A DNA stretch of 21,687 nucleotides from Thermoplasmata archaeon (GCA_021793945.1 JAJYRT010000016.1:1-21687), one strand, 5' to 3'; positions 1-7,599 are shown, counted from the stretch's first letter. Program-made: numbers and translations. Notes: generated by a model from the sequence alone, not told the origin.

Positions 1-80
1 CTGCTTATCAAGTTTGAAGATGTGTCTATACCTCCTCCTTGGGGTCCACCAATCGAGAGGTTTAGGTCTATGTTCGACAT
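1..80 (-). CDS. 2-oxoacid:ferredoxin oxidoreductase, alpha subunit (N-terminus only, cut by window edge)
   Basis: Reading leftward from the ATG at 80-78 gives 26 codons, beginning MSNIDLNLSIGGPQGGGIDT and open to the window edge. The stretch with IGGPQGGGID matches the start of the gamma-type domain of archaeal 2-oxoacid:ferredoxin oxidoreductase alpha (KorA/PorA-like) subunits, which oxidise pyruvate or 2-oxoglutarate to the acyl-CoA with ferredoxin as electron acceptor. Only the N-terminus is visible, so substrate cannot be told and the catalytic beta subunit is expected further left. An AT-rich stretch at about 103-112 is a weak TATA candidate. The competing rightward reading (35 codons ending at the stop at 106-108) resembles nothing I know. 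Confidence 0.72.
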   Translation of the reverse strand, partial: MSNIDLNLSIGGPQGGGIDTSSNLIS

Positions 81-205
81 TGCTACAGGGATTTCAATCT
101 CATTCTAATATCTTTCTTAGAAGTGAGATATGAAGCTGATTGGGTAAACTTGAAATTACGCATCTCCATATAATACGTGCACCTTTCAATGAAAGTCTTG
201 CAACA

Positions 206-217
206 TTTTAATTAAAT
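206..217 (+). promoter_or_regulatory. TATA-like box of the 96-aa gene
   Basis: AT-only 12-mer ttttaattaaat centred about 25 nt before the ATG at 237. That spacing puts the expected transcription start on or next to the start codon, so the mRNA should be leaderless. Confidence 0.55.
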
Positions 218-236
218 CCTGGTATTACACTTTGAA

Positions 237-527
237 ATGTACAAGATATATTCTCTTAAGAAGGAAAAGCGAAAGACGCTTGATTCACTTCTTGCAGATG
301 ACATCGTAGGCAGACAGACGATAATATACAAAAATGCTGAAAATTATGGAGGAAAGGACGACTCCCTTTACATCATTATCGAAGGATTGCCTGACGTTTT
401 TTCCAGGATAGCCGAACTTAAACCAGAAGGGCTTGAGGAGGTCAAAAATTCCGAAAGTATTTATAAGCAGATTAAGAACGAAGAGGACGAGGCAGAAAGC
501 GGAATGGGCTTCATGTTTGGACAGTGA
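237..527 (+). CDS. Conserved-looking small soluble protein of unknown function
   Basis: A 96-residue, charged, soluble protein with no membrane segment or recognised domain. The N-terminal third is Lys-rich (SLKKEKRKT), the middle has a hydrophobic strand (LYIIIEGLP, about residues 44-52), and the C-terminal part is acidic (NEEDEAES) before a glycine/methionine/phenylalanine tail, GMGFMFGQ. The start at 237 is supported by a TATA-like box at leaderless spacing. The stop lies 4 nt before the UPF0200 kinase ATG, so the two are almost certainly one transcript and may be functionally linked. I do not recognise the family and assign no function. The reality of the gene rests on promoter placement, coding length and tight coupling. 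Confidence 0.75.
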   Translation: MYKIYSLKKEKRKTLDSLLADDIVGRQTIIYKNAENYGGKDDSLYIIIEGLPDVFSRIAELKPEGLEEVKNSESIYKQIKNEEDEAESGMGFMFGQ

Positions 528-531
528 GACT

Positions 532-1065
532 ATGATTCTGGTAACAGGTATGCCCGGAGCAGGAAAGGACGAGTTCATCAGCGTGGCAAACTATTTTGGG
601 TTCAAGGACGTTCACATGGGCAATACGGTGAGGAAATACGCTGTTGAGAACGGCATTGAACTCAGGGACCACGAAGTCGGAGCTTTCGCATCAAAAGAGC
701 GGGAAAAACATGGCATGCACATCTGGGCCCAGCGAACATGCCTGTATATAGAAGACAACGAGAACACCATCATAGACGGTTTGCGCAACTACGAGGAACT
801 GGAATACTTCCAGAAAAAATTCTCAACGCTCTCAGTAGTTGCCATATTCGCCAACAGGAGAGACAGGCTGAGCAGGATAATGAAAAGAAATCGTCCAGAC
901 GACATAAAGTCTGAGGCCGAACTGCTGGATCGGGATAACAGGGAGCTATCGTGGGGGCTAGGGAATCTCATAGCTCTGGCGGATTATATGCTTGTCAACG
1001 ACTCTACCCTTGAGGTTTTCAAGGATAGAACTTCAGAATTCATGAAGACCCATATTCTGAGGTAA
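532..1065 (+). CDS. UPF0200-family P-loop nucleotide kinase-like protein
   Basis: A 177-aa protein starting MILVTGMPGAGKDEF, with a Walker A loop at residues 6-13 (GMPGAGKD). Later come a lid-like Arg-rich stretch (FANRRDRLSRIMKRNRPDD, about 107-125) and the motif LLDRDNRELSWGLG (131-144), typical of the archaeal UPF0200 family, which is related to adenylate and dephospho-CoA kinases. The physiological substrate of the family is, to my knowledge, unsettled. I chose ATG 532 because the Walker A loop then follows the start directly as in homologues; the same frame is open back to 433, but that stretch overlaps the preceding gene. It lies 4 nt after the 96-aa gene and converges on purQ with a 9-bp gap. 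Confidence 0.85.
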   Translation: MILVTGMPGAGKDEFISVANYFGFKDVHMGNTVRKYAVENGIELRDHEVGAFASKEREKHGMHIWAQRTCLYIEDNENTIIDGLRNYEELEYFQKKFSTLSVVAIFANRRDRLSRIMKRNRPDDIKSEAELLDRDNRELSWGLGNLIALADYMLVNDSTLEVFKDRTSEFMKTHILR

Positions 1066-1074
1066 ATATCGGGC

Positions 1075-1884
1075 TTACTTCCTTGCAATGTAGTCAACGA
1101 CAGAATCAAAGAAGTCCTTGCCGGTCCCATTTGGATCGCTTTTCTCATTCCCCATCATCTGGAAATTATAGTAAACGCGCTCTGGATGGGGCATCAGGCC
1201 AACCACGTTACCTATAGTGTTTGTTATTGCAGCAATATCCTTCACGGATCCGTTAGGATTCCATGGATATTCACACCCCGTTCCGTCGGGATTGGAATAG
1301 CGAAAGAGTATCTGTCCGCTCTCATCTATAGCATCAATGATCCTCATGTCCGAAGCCACCACCCTGCCCTCTGCGTGCGCCACCGGTACCTGCCTCGGCC
1401 TTCCGTTGGAGAACCTGGCGCTAAAGATCCTGTTCCTGGAGGTCATCCTGATATACACATATCTGCATTCGAACCTGCTCGAGGTGTTAGGTGCAAGTGT
1501 CACGACCCTATCCTGCCTGCCGTCGATATCTGGTATTAATCCCAGTTCTGCCAGTACCTGGAATCCATTGCATATTCCTATTACAGGTTTTTCACTGTTA
1601 ATAAAGCGTACAAGCTTATCCATCACGGAAAACCTCAATCTGGCAGCGAATATCGCTCCAGCTCTCACGTAGTCTCCCGCGGAGAACCCTCCGGGTATAA
1701 ATATGGCCGAAAAATCTTCGAGATCAATCTGCCCGCGGCTTATTTCGTTTATATGGACGTATTCCGGATCAGCACAACTACGCCGAAAGGAATAAAATGC
1801 TTCTTCCTCGTTGTTCGTACCCTCCATCCGGAGGATCGCAACGCGTGGTTTATCAGATTCTGTTAAAATGGACTTACTGTCCAC
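1075..1884 (-). CDS. purQ: Phosphoribosylformylglycinamidine synthase subunit I (glutaminase, PurQ)
   Basis: A 269-aa class I glutamine amidotransferase that releases ammonia from glutamine for conversion of FGAR to FGAM in purine synthesis, working with PurL and PurS (not in this window). The N-terminal strand [15 protein letters not shown], the [15 protein letters not shown] oxyanion region (62-76), the nucleophile Cys105 in GICNGFQ, and the His233/Glu235 pair in PHPERV are all present, so it should be active. Length fits stand-alone archaeal and bacterial PurQ. The start is GTG at 1884: AAGGAG on the minus strand (1897-1892) sits 7 nt upstream. The start overlaps the end of the L40e gene by 11 nt, so translation is probably coupled. 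Confidence 0.95.
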   Translation of the reverse strand: MDSKSILTESDKPRVAILRMEGTNNEEEAFYSFRRSCADPEYVHINEISRGQIDLEDFSAIFIPGGFSAGDYVRAGAIFAARLRFSVMDKLVRFINSEKPVIGICNGFQVLAELGLIPDIDGRQDRVVTLAPNTSSRFECRYVYIRMTSRNRIFSARFSNGRPRQVPVAHAEGRVVASDMRIIDAIDESGQILFRYSNPDGTGCEYPWNPNGSVKDIAAITNTIGNVVGLMPHPERVYYNFQMMGNEKSDPNGTGKDFFDSVVDYIARK

Positions 1885-2023
1885 CTCTCCTCTCCTTCGC
1901 TTTCATTCTCAGGCCAGTATAGCCGCACTTTCTGCATCTTTCAGCTCTCGGTGAATTTCTTGCGTTGCATCTCATACAAATTTTCTTGTTAAGTCTTCTC
2001 TCAACTGCTTCAGGAAACGCCAT
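1874..2023 (-). CDS. rpl40e: 50S ribosomal protein L40e
   Basis: A 49-aa basic zinc-ribbon protein of the large ribosomal subunit. It begins [19 protein letters not shown], with four zinc-ligand cysteines (C16, C19, C30, C33) and a Lys/Arg-rich C-terminus. Length matches archaeal L40e. The frame is open a further 35 codons upstream, but ATG 2023 is where the family starts. The final codons (KERRGG) also spell the Shine-Dalgarno of purQ, whose GTG overlaps this gene by 11 nt. A TATA-like stretch at 2037-2050 lies just upstream, indicating its own promoter separate from mscL. Confidence 0.95.
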   Translation of the reverse strand: MAFPEAVERRLNKKICMRCNARNSPRAERCRKCGYTGLRMKAKERRGGQ

Positions 2024-2036
2024 TTCTTTCGACCCG

Positions 2037-2050
2037 TTATTATTATATCC
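2037..2050 (-). promoter_or_regulatory. TATA-like box of rpl40e-purQ
   Basis: On the minus strand this reads ggatataataataa, 14 nt long and centred about 20-23 nt before the L40e ATG. This is slightly closer than the 25-30 nt spacing seen elsewhere in the window, so the exact element is less certain. Confidence 0.4.
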
Positions 2051-2111
2051 ACAATAATTGTAGCGCGAGTCAATTGTGAAACTGTATAAGGATTTTTTTA
2101 TTTTCCGTGAT

Positions 2112-2118
2112 AAAAAAA
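2112..2118 (-). terminator. Oligo-T terminator after mscL
   Basis: Seven T on the minus strand (A7 on the plus strand), about 25 nt past the mscL stop. Archaeal transcription ends at such runs, and this one separates mscL from the promoter of rpl40e. Confidence 0.45.
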
Positions 2119-2141
2119 GAGCTGTCAAAAAGGGAGGAGGG

Positions 2142-2513
2142 TCACTTTACATTGGCCCTTTCAGAAACCTTCACTATGAGAAAGATCACGACGACCACAA
2201 GCAGGAATGTTATCAGTGCTCCCAAAAATTGGCCCACAAGGAACGGACCGAGTGATATGTCCTGCCAGACCACGCCAGGAGGCGTCGCATACTGTATTAT
2301 TGGCATGAGGAGATCAGTTACCAGCGCCTGGACCAAGGTTCCTAGATAAAGGCCAAGAATAAAAGCTACAGCCATTCCCATTACCTTGTATTGCGAGAGG
2401 AAGTCCTTGAACTCCCCCAGAAAGTTCTTTGGAGGAGTTTTAGGGGGGGACGGTTTGGGCTCAAGCAGCGTCCTTATTTTTCTCAACTCTTCAAGTATAG
2501 CATCATCTGCCAT
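2142..2513 (-). CDS. mscL: MscL-type large-conductance mechanosensitive channel
   Basis: A 123-aa membrane protein with two transmembrane helices (about 46-74 and 90-115). Residues 35-72 ([20 protein letters not shown] and following, ending DLLMPII) match the TM1 region of MscL, the pore-forming channel that opens under membrane tension to release solutes in osmotic downshock. The conserved Asp-x2-Met-Pro end of TM1 is present. The hydrophilic N-terminus (1-33) is longer than in E. coli MscL and contains a Pro/Lys-rich linker at about 19-29, while the C-terminal cytoplasmic helix is almost absent (the protein ends SERANVK). The start at 2513 fits a TATA-like box centred 25 nt upstream, so the mRNA is probably leaderless. 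Confidence 0.85.
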   Translation of the reverse strand: MADDAILEELRKIRTLLEPKPSPPKTPPKNFLGEFKDFLSQYKVMGMAVAFILGLYLGTLVQALVTDLLMPIIQYATPPGVVWQDISLGPFLVGQFLGALITFLLVVVVIFLIVKVSERANVK

Positions 2514-2532
2514 GCCAAAACTATCCCAAATC

Positions 2533-2543
2533 TAAATATAAAT
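2533..2543 (-). promoter_or_regulatory. TATA-like box of mscL
   Basis: Reads atttatattta on the minus strand, centred 25 nt before the mscL ATG at 2513. A good match to the archaeal TATA consensus at leaderless spacing. Confidence 0.6.
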
Positions 2544-2583
2544 GATTTTGTATCCCGAAATCCTTAGTTTCAGGCACTTTCCC

Positions 2584-2590
2584 AAAAAAA
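2584..2590 (-). terminator. Oligo-T terminator after the site-2 protease gene
   Basis: T7 on the minus strand (A7 on the plus strand), about 41-47 nt beyond the stop of the protease gene at 2631 and before the mscL promoter. Confidence 0.45.
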
Positions 2591-2630
2591 GGTTCATCCC
2601 GGAACATAAATACATTCAAAATCCATGGAT

Positions 2631-4196
2631 TCACCTCAAGTATGGCAACACTATTTCGTAGACCAGAATCATAATTATAATGAAACTCATGGTGTTGATT
2701 ATCATTCTCACATTCCTCTCGTTTCTCAGGAATCCCAGCCTCTTCCTTCTCCCCCATATCGTCAGAGTGTCCCTGAGAAATTGGCTGCCATCAAACACAG
2801 AAATTGGGAGGATATTGGAGAGACCAAGCAGGAAATTTATCCAGAAAAACCAATATGTCATATTCACGATCCCCCAGAACAGTGTCGGCAGGAAAGGCGT
2901 AACAAATAAGGTCTGCAGGTAAACTGGAACGGGGGAAAGTCCAAGAAAGGGAAGCGCAATGGCATAAATTGACCCGGCGAGGCCTCCCGTGAGGATTGTT
3001 CCGCCAAATATTGAACTGGCCACATCGCTGATAGGCGCTCCAGATATGCCTAGATAGGTTGTCTCTATCCCAATAAAGCTCTGATTTTTGTAAGAGTTGC
3101 TGTTTCCTGATGGATCGTTGCTCTGATAGTATGAATATTTGGAAACCGAAGTCATGCTAAATGTGCCTGGCGTGTCATGCTGTGTGGTCTTATTGAAATA
3201 CAGTACTGAAAGAGTGACTTTGCTATGAGGTGTTATATTGTCAAGTATACTTGAGAGTTCATTCTGATTGTAAACTGACTTGTTGTTTATGCTCAGTATT
3301 ATGGAGCCGGTCAGATCGGTATAATTCGCTGCAGGGTAGCCTGGAATTGTGTTCACAATGTCAACTCCTGCCCTCATCTTTGTTACTTCCCTATTCCCGT
3401 TATATATGAAAGAGGCATTTTCCAATGCGCCCGGATTTATTGTCGATTGTGTGGTAAGATTGTTCACAGCGTTTCCAGTGTAGGTACCATACGAGGTCAG
3501 GAGGCTGCCGGTAGGAACATTTGTGTTGTTTACAACAGTCATGGGCGATATCTGCTCTACGTACATTCCGTTGCTCACAACATGCGCAGAGGGCATCAGA
3601 AGGAAGATCAGTATAAGGATTGAAATCATTGCAATAACAATGTTGATCCCTGGACCAGCCGCGACTATTCTTCTTCTCACAACCGGATCCGCGTTGATCA
3701 TTTCCTTTTCATCGGGCTCGACGAATGCTCCCAAGGGCACCACGAATATCAGGGCACCAACTGAGTTGACCTTCATGTTCTGCCTGCGAGCTACAACACC
3801 ATGCATGAACTCGTGTACCACTACGGATACCACAAGCGCAATTCCGCCGTATACTATGGGAATTGCCGGGTTGATTCCCGGAAGTGCAAGATAAAGGGCA
3901 GGTGAAGGAGCAGAAACTATCCTTACTGATGAAATAAGCACAGTCTCATAAACTATGAAAAAAAGGGCGAAAACAAGTGTTATGAATGATAGCACTACCG
4001 ACAGTTTTCCGAAAAGCAAGCCGGGGAAACGCTTGGCCACCCTGTCGAGAACGCCCCTGTTCTTTGTTGTCTTAATCATCAAGGCGGGGCCCAGCGTTGA
4101 GAAGTGTTTTGTCCTGCCTATTCTCTCCTTCAGGTATAGAATTATAACTATCCATGCAAAAACAAGGAAAACGGCGATCTCTAGCCCAGAAATCAT
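2631..4196 (-). CDS. Site-2-protease-like intramembrane metalloprotease (peptidase M50) with PDZ domain
   Basis: A 521-aa polytopic protein. The zinc motif HEFMH is at residues 128-132 (H128, E129, H132) inside a membrane helix. The third-ligand motif NILPISVFDG (N461 to G470, D469) lies in a late helix. These mark an M50 family protease that cleaves transmembrane segments. Between them is a large extracytoplasmic insert (about 205-410) with a PDZ-like stretch at roughly 290-340 (LTGSIILSINNKSVYNQ). The insert is rich in N-glycosylation sequons. Known relatives release membrane-bound regulators or clear membrane proteins; the substrate here cannot be told. A TATA-like box at 4218-4230 supports the ATG at 4196, and the gene appears monocistronic. 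Confidence 0.9.
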   Translation of the reverse strand: MISGLEIAVFLVFAWIVIILYLKERIGRTKHFSTLGPALMIKTTKNRGVLDRVAKRFPGLLFGKLSVVLSFITLVFALFFIVYETVLISSVRIVSAPSPALYLALPGINPAIPIVYGGIALVVSVVVHEFMHGVVARRQNMKVNSVGALIFVVPLGAFVEPDEKEMINADPVVRRRIVAAGPGINIVIAMISILILIFLLMPSAHVVSNGMYVEQISPMTVVNNTNVPTGSLLTSYGTYTGNAVNNLTTQSTINPGALENASFIYNGNREVTKMRAGVDIVNTIPGYPAANYTDLTGSIILSINNKSVYNQNELSSILDNITPHSKVTLSVLYFNKTTQHDTPGTFSMTSVSKYSYYQSNDPSGNSNSYKNQSFIGIETTYLGISGAPISDVASSIFGGTILTGGLAGSIYAIALPFLGLSPVPVYLQTLFVTPFLPTLFWGIVNMTYWFFWINFLLGLSNILPISVFDGSQFLRDTLTIWGRRKRLGFLRNERNVRMIINTMSFIIIMILVYEIVLPYLR

Positions 4197-4217
4197 TTTA
4201 GGCTGATTTAGTCAATA

Positions 4218-4230
4218 CTATTATAGTTTT
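4218..4230 (-). promoter_or_regulatory. TATA-like box of the site-2 protease gene
   Basis: Reads aaaactataatag on the minus strand, centred about 27 nt before the ATG at 4196, which is leaderless spacing. Confidence 0.5.
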
Positions 4231-4278
4231 TTGGACCAGAAGAAATCCAGAATTTGTATACTCATCATATAGGTAAAG

Positions 4279-4286
4279 TTTTTAAC
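4279..4286 (+). promoter_or_regulatory. TATA-like box of the fructose-bisphosphate aldolase/phosphatase gene
   Basis: tttttaac, preceded by the purine-rich aggtaaag that could act as BRE. It is centred 30 nt before the ATG at 4313, giving a leader of only a few nucleotides. Confidence 0.45.
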
Positions 4287-4312
4287 AATCATTTCCATAA
4301 TTACTTGATATC

Positions 4313-5470
4313 ATGAAAACAACTATTTCCCACATCAAGGCTGATATAGGAAGTTTGCCCGGTCATTCAAGCGTATACGGGCCTGTAGTAGAAGCGGTCG
4401 AAAACTACGTAAAGGATCACAGTAAGGGGATTCTTTCTGATTATCGAATCTCCCATGTCGGTGACGACATACAGATTACAATGATACATACCCTCGGGAT
4501 AGACAATTCAGAAGTGCATGGCATCGCCTGGGAAGCATTCAAGGCCGGCACCGCTGTTGCTAAGAAGGTTGGCTTATATGGCGCGGGTCAGGACCTCTTG
4601 AAGGACGCATTTTCCGGAAACATAAAAGGCATGGGCCCAGGGGTTGCAGAGATGGAGATCACACCAAGAAAATCAGAGCCCTTCATCGTTTACATGATGG
4701 ACAAGACAGAGCCGGGAGCATTTAACTTCCCAATTTACAAGATGTTTGCCGATCCCTTCAACACACCGGGACTTGTAATAGATCCGAATATGCACGAGGG
4801 GTTCATTTTCGAGGTATGGGATATAATGAAAGCAAAGCGCCTCTTCTTATCCACACCCGAGAATGTATACGACCTGCTTGCCATGATAGGATCAAAGAGC
4901 AAATACGTTATAAAGAGAGTATACACAAAACCAACACACGAAAAACTCCCGGATGAAAACGTTGCAGTGATATCTACTGATAAGTTATCATTCATTGCAG
5001 GCGAGTATGTGGGAAAGGACGATCCTGCCGGCATTGTCAGGCTTCAGTCCGGACTTCCGGCTGCAGGCGAGTCACTTGAGGCATTCTCCTATCCCTTCCT
5101 CGTTTCAGGATGGATGAGGGGATCATTCAACGGACCACTTATGCCGGTTGGCATGAAGGATGCAAAGATGACAAGGTTTGACGGCCCTCCAAGAGTAGTT
5201 GCCCTCGGGTTCGTATTGAAGGACGGGCTTCTTGCGGGTCCGGTAGACATGTTTGACGATCCTGCATTCGATGGTGCAAGAAAGACAGCCGTGAACATTG
5301 TGGATTATATGAGAAGAATGGGTCCCTTTGAACCGCACAGGCTTCCGGACGAGGACATGGAATACACTACACTCCCAAAGGTTCTGGAAAAGCTGCAGGA
5401 TAATTTTGAAGAGATAGACCAGCCCAAGAAGAAGGAAAAACTGAAGGTTGCAACAAGAGATATGGACTGA
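4313..5470 (+). CDS. fbp: Fructose-1,6-bisphosphate aldolase/phosphatase (bifunctional, class V FBPase)
   Basis: A 385-aa protein of the archaeal/deep-branching bacterial FBPA/ase family, which both condenses triose phosphates and dephosphorylates the product, making gluconeogenesis one-way. Metal-site residues are visible near the N-terminus (D11, H18 in GSLPGHSS, D51/D52 in HVGDD), with Q93 in GAGQD and D130 in MMDKTEPGAFN. The Schiff-base region YVGKDDPAG carries Tyr232, Lys235 and Asp236/237, equivalent to the Tyr/Lys/Asp group known from the crenarchaeal enzyme. RFDGPPRVVALGF (288-300) is another family signature. Length is normal. It has its own promoter and a T-rich run just after the stop, so it is likely monocistronic. 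It converges on the iron-sulfur membrane protein gene, stops 5 bp apart. Confidence 0.96.
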   Translation: MKTTISHIKADIGSLPGHSSVYGPVVEAVENYVKDHSKGILSDYRISHVGDDIQITMIHTLGIDNSEVHGIAWEAFKAGTAVAKKVGLYGAGQDLLKDAFSGNIKGMGPGVAEMEITPRKSEPFIVYMMDKTEPGAFNFPIYKMFADPFNTPGLVIDPNMHEGFIFEVWDIMKAKRLFLSTPENVYDLLAMIGSKSKYVIKRVYTKPTHEKLPDENVAVISTDKLSFIAGEYVGKDDPAGIVRLQSGLPAAGESLEAFSYPFLVSGWMRGSFNGPLMPVGMKDAKMTRFDGPPRVVALGFVLKDGLLAGPVDMFDDPAFDGARKTAVNIVDYMRRMGPFEPHRLPDEDMEYTTLPKVLEKLQDNFEEIDQPKKKEKLKVATRDMD

Positions 5471-5475
5471 ACATT

Positions 5476-7461
5476 TTACTTTATTTTTTCTTTTAAATAA
5501 TTCCGGATGTCATAAAAAAAGATATTATCATAGGGACAGGCCTGAATGCATGATCCCGAGCCGACACATTTCGAACTTTTGAAAAAACCTTTGCTGATAA
5601 ACTGGCCTGGCAGATCGGCCAGCCCAACCTCACATGCCTTGACACAATCCTTTGTTTTGCATGTAACGCAGGTCTGCGGATTATTGACTTTCAGCTTGAA
5701 CAGTCCAATTTTACTGAAAAATCCCACAAATGTTCCGGTTGTGCACCAGCCATATCTCCTGCAAGGGCTCATTCCAACGAAGGGAATGGAAATAAAGAAG
5801 ATGTACCAGAGGAAATTCCAGGTGAAAAAGGAAAAGAAGACTGAGGCGTCTATGCCATAAATCGACAGTCCAGGATTACCGCTTCTTGAATAATAGAACG
5901 AAATGACTGAAACGATGGCAAGAATTATCCAGGATCCGGATATCAGCGGGAATATTTTCTTCTTGAACTTGCTCCCAAGGTTGTTCCTGCTTATCTTCGA
6001 TTCGTAGTTGTAGCTTATCATCTCCTGCCCGAGAGTCCCCCCATACATAACAGCGGAAGGGCACAGAGTACTGCAATAGCTTCTTCTGCCGAATAGCAGA
6101 GCAAGGATTGCATATATGGCGTAGCTTGCGATTACCGGGATTATGAAATACGGGTACAGTGGGGAAAGCGCACCGACATTGGCCCACAGGGGAAGATGAT
6201 CGTAAAACCCCCTTTCCACGAAGTTTGGCCCAATGATTGTATAAAGGGCGAATGCTGCAAGTGCCAGGGAAAGATTGACCCTTTTCTCCTTCCAGGTAAT
6301 TTTTGTAATCCTTATAACAACCAGTGTCCCCATCTCAATTCCCATTATTATCAGGAAAATTGGATTGTTTGCAATCGCCCCTATCAGGTATACGATGTCA
6401 ACCATCTCAGACACAGGAGTGAAGACTTTTACCCCTCCAAGTGCATTTGAAAATTCTACTAGTGGAGAAACGCCGGTTGAGTGACTGATGAAAAATAGCG
6501 AGATAATGGCCCCGGCAGCAAGAATCTCTGATACGAACGATGAAGACAGGATCCAGAACATGAGGCGTGGGTGTTTCACCCATCCCACCCGCTTTTCTCC
6601 CGAGTCATCATATTTGAAAGTCACATTGAAGTAGAGGAACATTCCTGCAGTCATCGAAATACCATAGATAAACCAACCAAGCCCAAATGGTGTGTAATCG
6701 AGGCTACCAGCAAATTCACCGGCCATCATGAACAGGAAAATAAGGAAAAGCCAGGAGAGTGTTTTCATTTCAGTCAGTTTCATGGAAGTCTTGCGCCTGG
6801 AAAGCAGTTCATAGAAATAAATCATGAAAATTAACATGACCCCAACAGTGATTGTTGATCCTATCCAAACAAATTCAGAATTACCATCCAGTGTGGGTGA
6901 GAACAAGGACATGGTAAATATTGATAGTAGTATGGAATTTACAAACCTGGAATGCTTGATGAAGTATGTCACGGAAAGCATTTCAAGTAACATGGGTATG
7001 ATGAAAAGATAATAGTTCAGGCTCACGCCAAACATGTTCTCAAATGCACCAGGCAAGGTGCCATTGAAACGGCCGAGAAAACCGGGGAAGGCAAGAGAAT
7101 AAAGAAAGATACCCATTGAAATCTCATTCCAGACCAGCAGGAGTGAAAACATCGTGGAAATTCTTCCAGATACCCCGCTGTATTTCCCGAAAACAGCGCT
7201 CCAGAATATTGCAATTATGGCTATTGCCATTGATACCATAGAGAAATTCACAGCAATTATTGTATTGAGAAATCCAGACGGCGTGTCTATGAGGTAGGTG
7301 AGCGAATTAAGCATGCTTGCCATCATTGTCAGAACCAGGGAGGCAACAACAACGTTTTTGAAAGAGAATTTTTCCTTGTTTCTGGCAATGTAAACTATGA
7401 AAAATGAAATTATGGTTGTCATGACTGCCGCGGTGGAAAGAACAGCTATGGTATTTTGCAC
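5476..7461 (-). CDS. Large polytopic membrane protein with NapH/NosR-type iron-sulfur C-terminus
   Basis: A 661-aa protein with roughly 14-15 predicted membrane helices and a cysteine-rich C-terminal third. Cys motifs in order: YCSTLCP (C463, C467); CRRYGWC (C567, C573); CVTCKTKDCVKAC (C598, C601, C606, C610); CVGSGSCIQACP (C632, C638, C642). The first two resemble the membrane-flanking cysteine pairs of NapH/NosR-family proteins and the last two resemble two [4Fe-4S] ferredoxin sites, though both have non-standard spacing. NapH/NosR relatives pass electrons between quinol and periplasmic or cytoplasmic partners. The N-terminal ~440 residues with about 12 helices are much more than a NapH core, and I do not recognise them. 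The GTG start at 7461 is supported by a TATA-like box 27 nt upstream. Divergent from the oxidase operon, which suggests a respiratory role (inference). Confidence 0.8.
   Translation of the reverse strand: MQNTIAVLSTAAVMTTIISFFIVYIARNKEKFSFKNVVVASLVLTMMASMLNSLTYLIDTPSGFLNTIIAVNFSMVSMAIAIIAIFWSAVFGKYSGVSGRISTMFSLLLVWNEISMGIFLYSLAFPGFLGRFNGTLPGAFENMFGVSLNYYLFIIPMLLEMLSVTYFIKHSRFVNSILLSIFTMSLFSPTLDGNSEFVWIGSTITVGVMLIFMIYFYELLSRRKTSMKLTEMKTLSWLFLIFLFMMAGEFAGSLDYTPFGLGWFIYGISMTAGMFLYFNVTFKYDDSGEKRVGWVKHPRLMFWILSSSFVSEILAAGAIISLFFISHSTGVSPLVEFSNALGGVKVFTPVSEMVDIVYLIGAIANNPIFLIIMGIEMGTLVVIRITKITWKEKRVNLSLALAAFALYTIIGPNFVERGFYDHLPLWANVGALSPLYPYFIIPVIASYAIYAILALLFGRRSYCSTLCPSAVMYGGTLGQEMISYNYESKISRNNLGSKFKKKIFPLISGSWIILAIVSVISFYYSRSGNPGLSIYGIDASVFFSFFTWNFLWYIFFISIPFVGMSPCRRYGWCTTGTFVGFFSKIGLFKLKVNNPQTCVTCKTKDCVKACEVGLADLPGQFISKGFFKSSKCVGSGSCIQACPYDNIFFYDIRNYLKEKIK
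5481..5494 (+). terminator. T-rich terminator after the aldolase/phosphatase gene
   Basis: ttattttttctttt begins 10 nt past the stop at 5470. It lies inside the last Lys codons of the convergent iron-sulfur protein gene, so one stretch serves both as coding sequence and as plus-strand terminator. Confidence 0.55.
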
Positions 7462-7483
7462 AAATCCAGAATAATTAATAGTA

Positions 7484-7491
7484 GATTAAAC
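7484..7491 (-). promoter_or_regulatory. TATA-like box of the iron-sulfur membrane protein gene
   Basis: Reads gtttaatc on the minus strand, centred about 27 nt before the GTG at 7461. This spacing supports a leaderless GTG start. Confidence 0.45.
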
Positions 7492-7502
7492 TATTTCGAA
7501 CG

Positions 7503-7515
7503 GTTTCTTGGAAAC
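7503..7515. repeat. Short inverted repeat in the divergent oxidase/iron-sulfur control region
   Basis: gtttc-ttg-gaaac, a perfect 5-bp inverted repeat with a 3-bp spacer. It lies upstream of the iron-sulfur gene's TATA box and about 155 bp from that of the oxidase operon. It could be an operator half-site pair; five base pairs is short enough to be chance. Confidence 0.25.
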
Positions 7516-7599
7516 TTTGCATATTTGCTGAGAAACAGGGTTAAGATAAAAATAACAACATTTTGATAGCTGGACGCTCTTGATTTCCATTATATTCTA

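Noticed and set aside
1..108. Rightward reading of 35 codons ending in a stop at 106-108
   Set aside because: The leftward reading of the same bases gives a recognisable 2-oxoacid:ferredoxin oxidoreductase N-terminus, so this is a shadow.
433..531. Upstream extension of the UPF0200 kinase frame to ATG 433
   Set aside because: It overlaps most of the end of the 96-aa gene, and its 33 residues do not look like the family; the P-loop starts right after ATG 532.
2024..2128. 35-codon N-terminal extension of L40e
   Set aside because: L40e is a 49-50 residue protein beginning at MAFPEAV; the extension crosses the promoter-like sequence.
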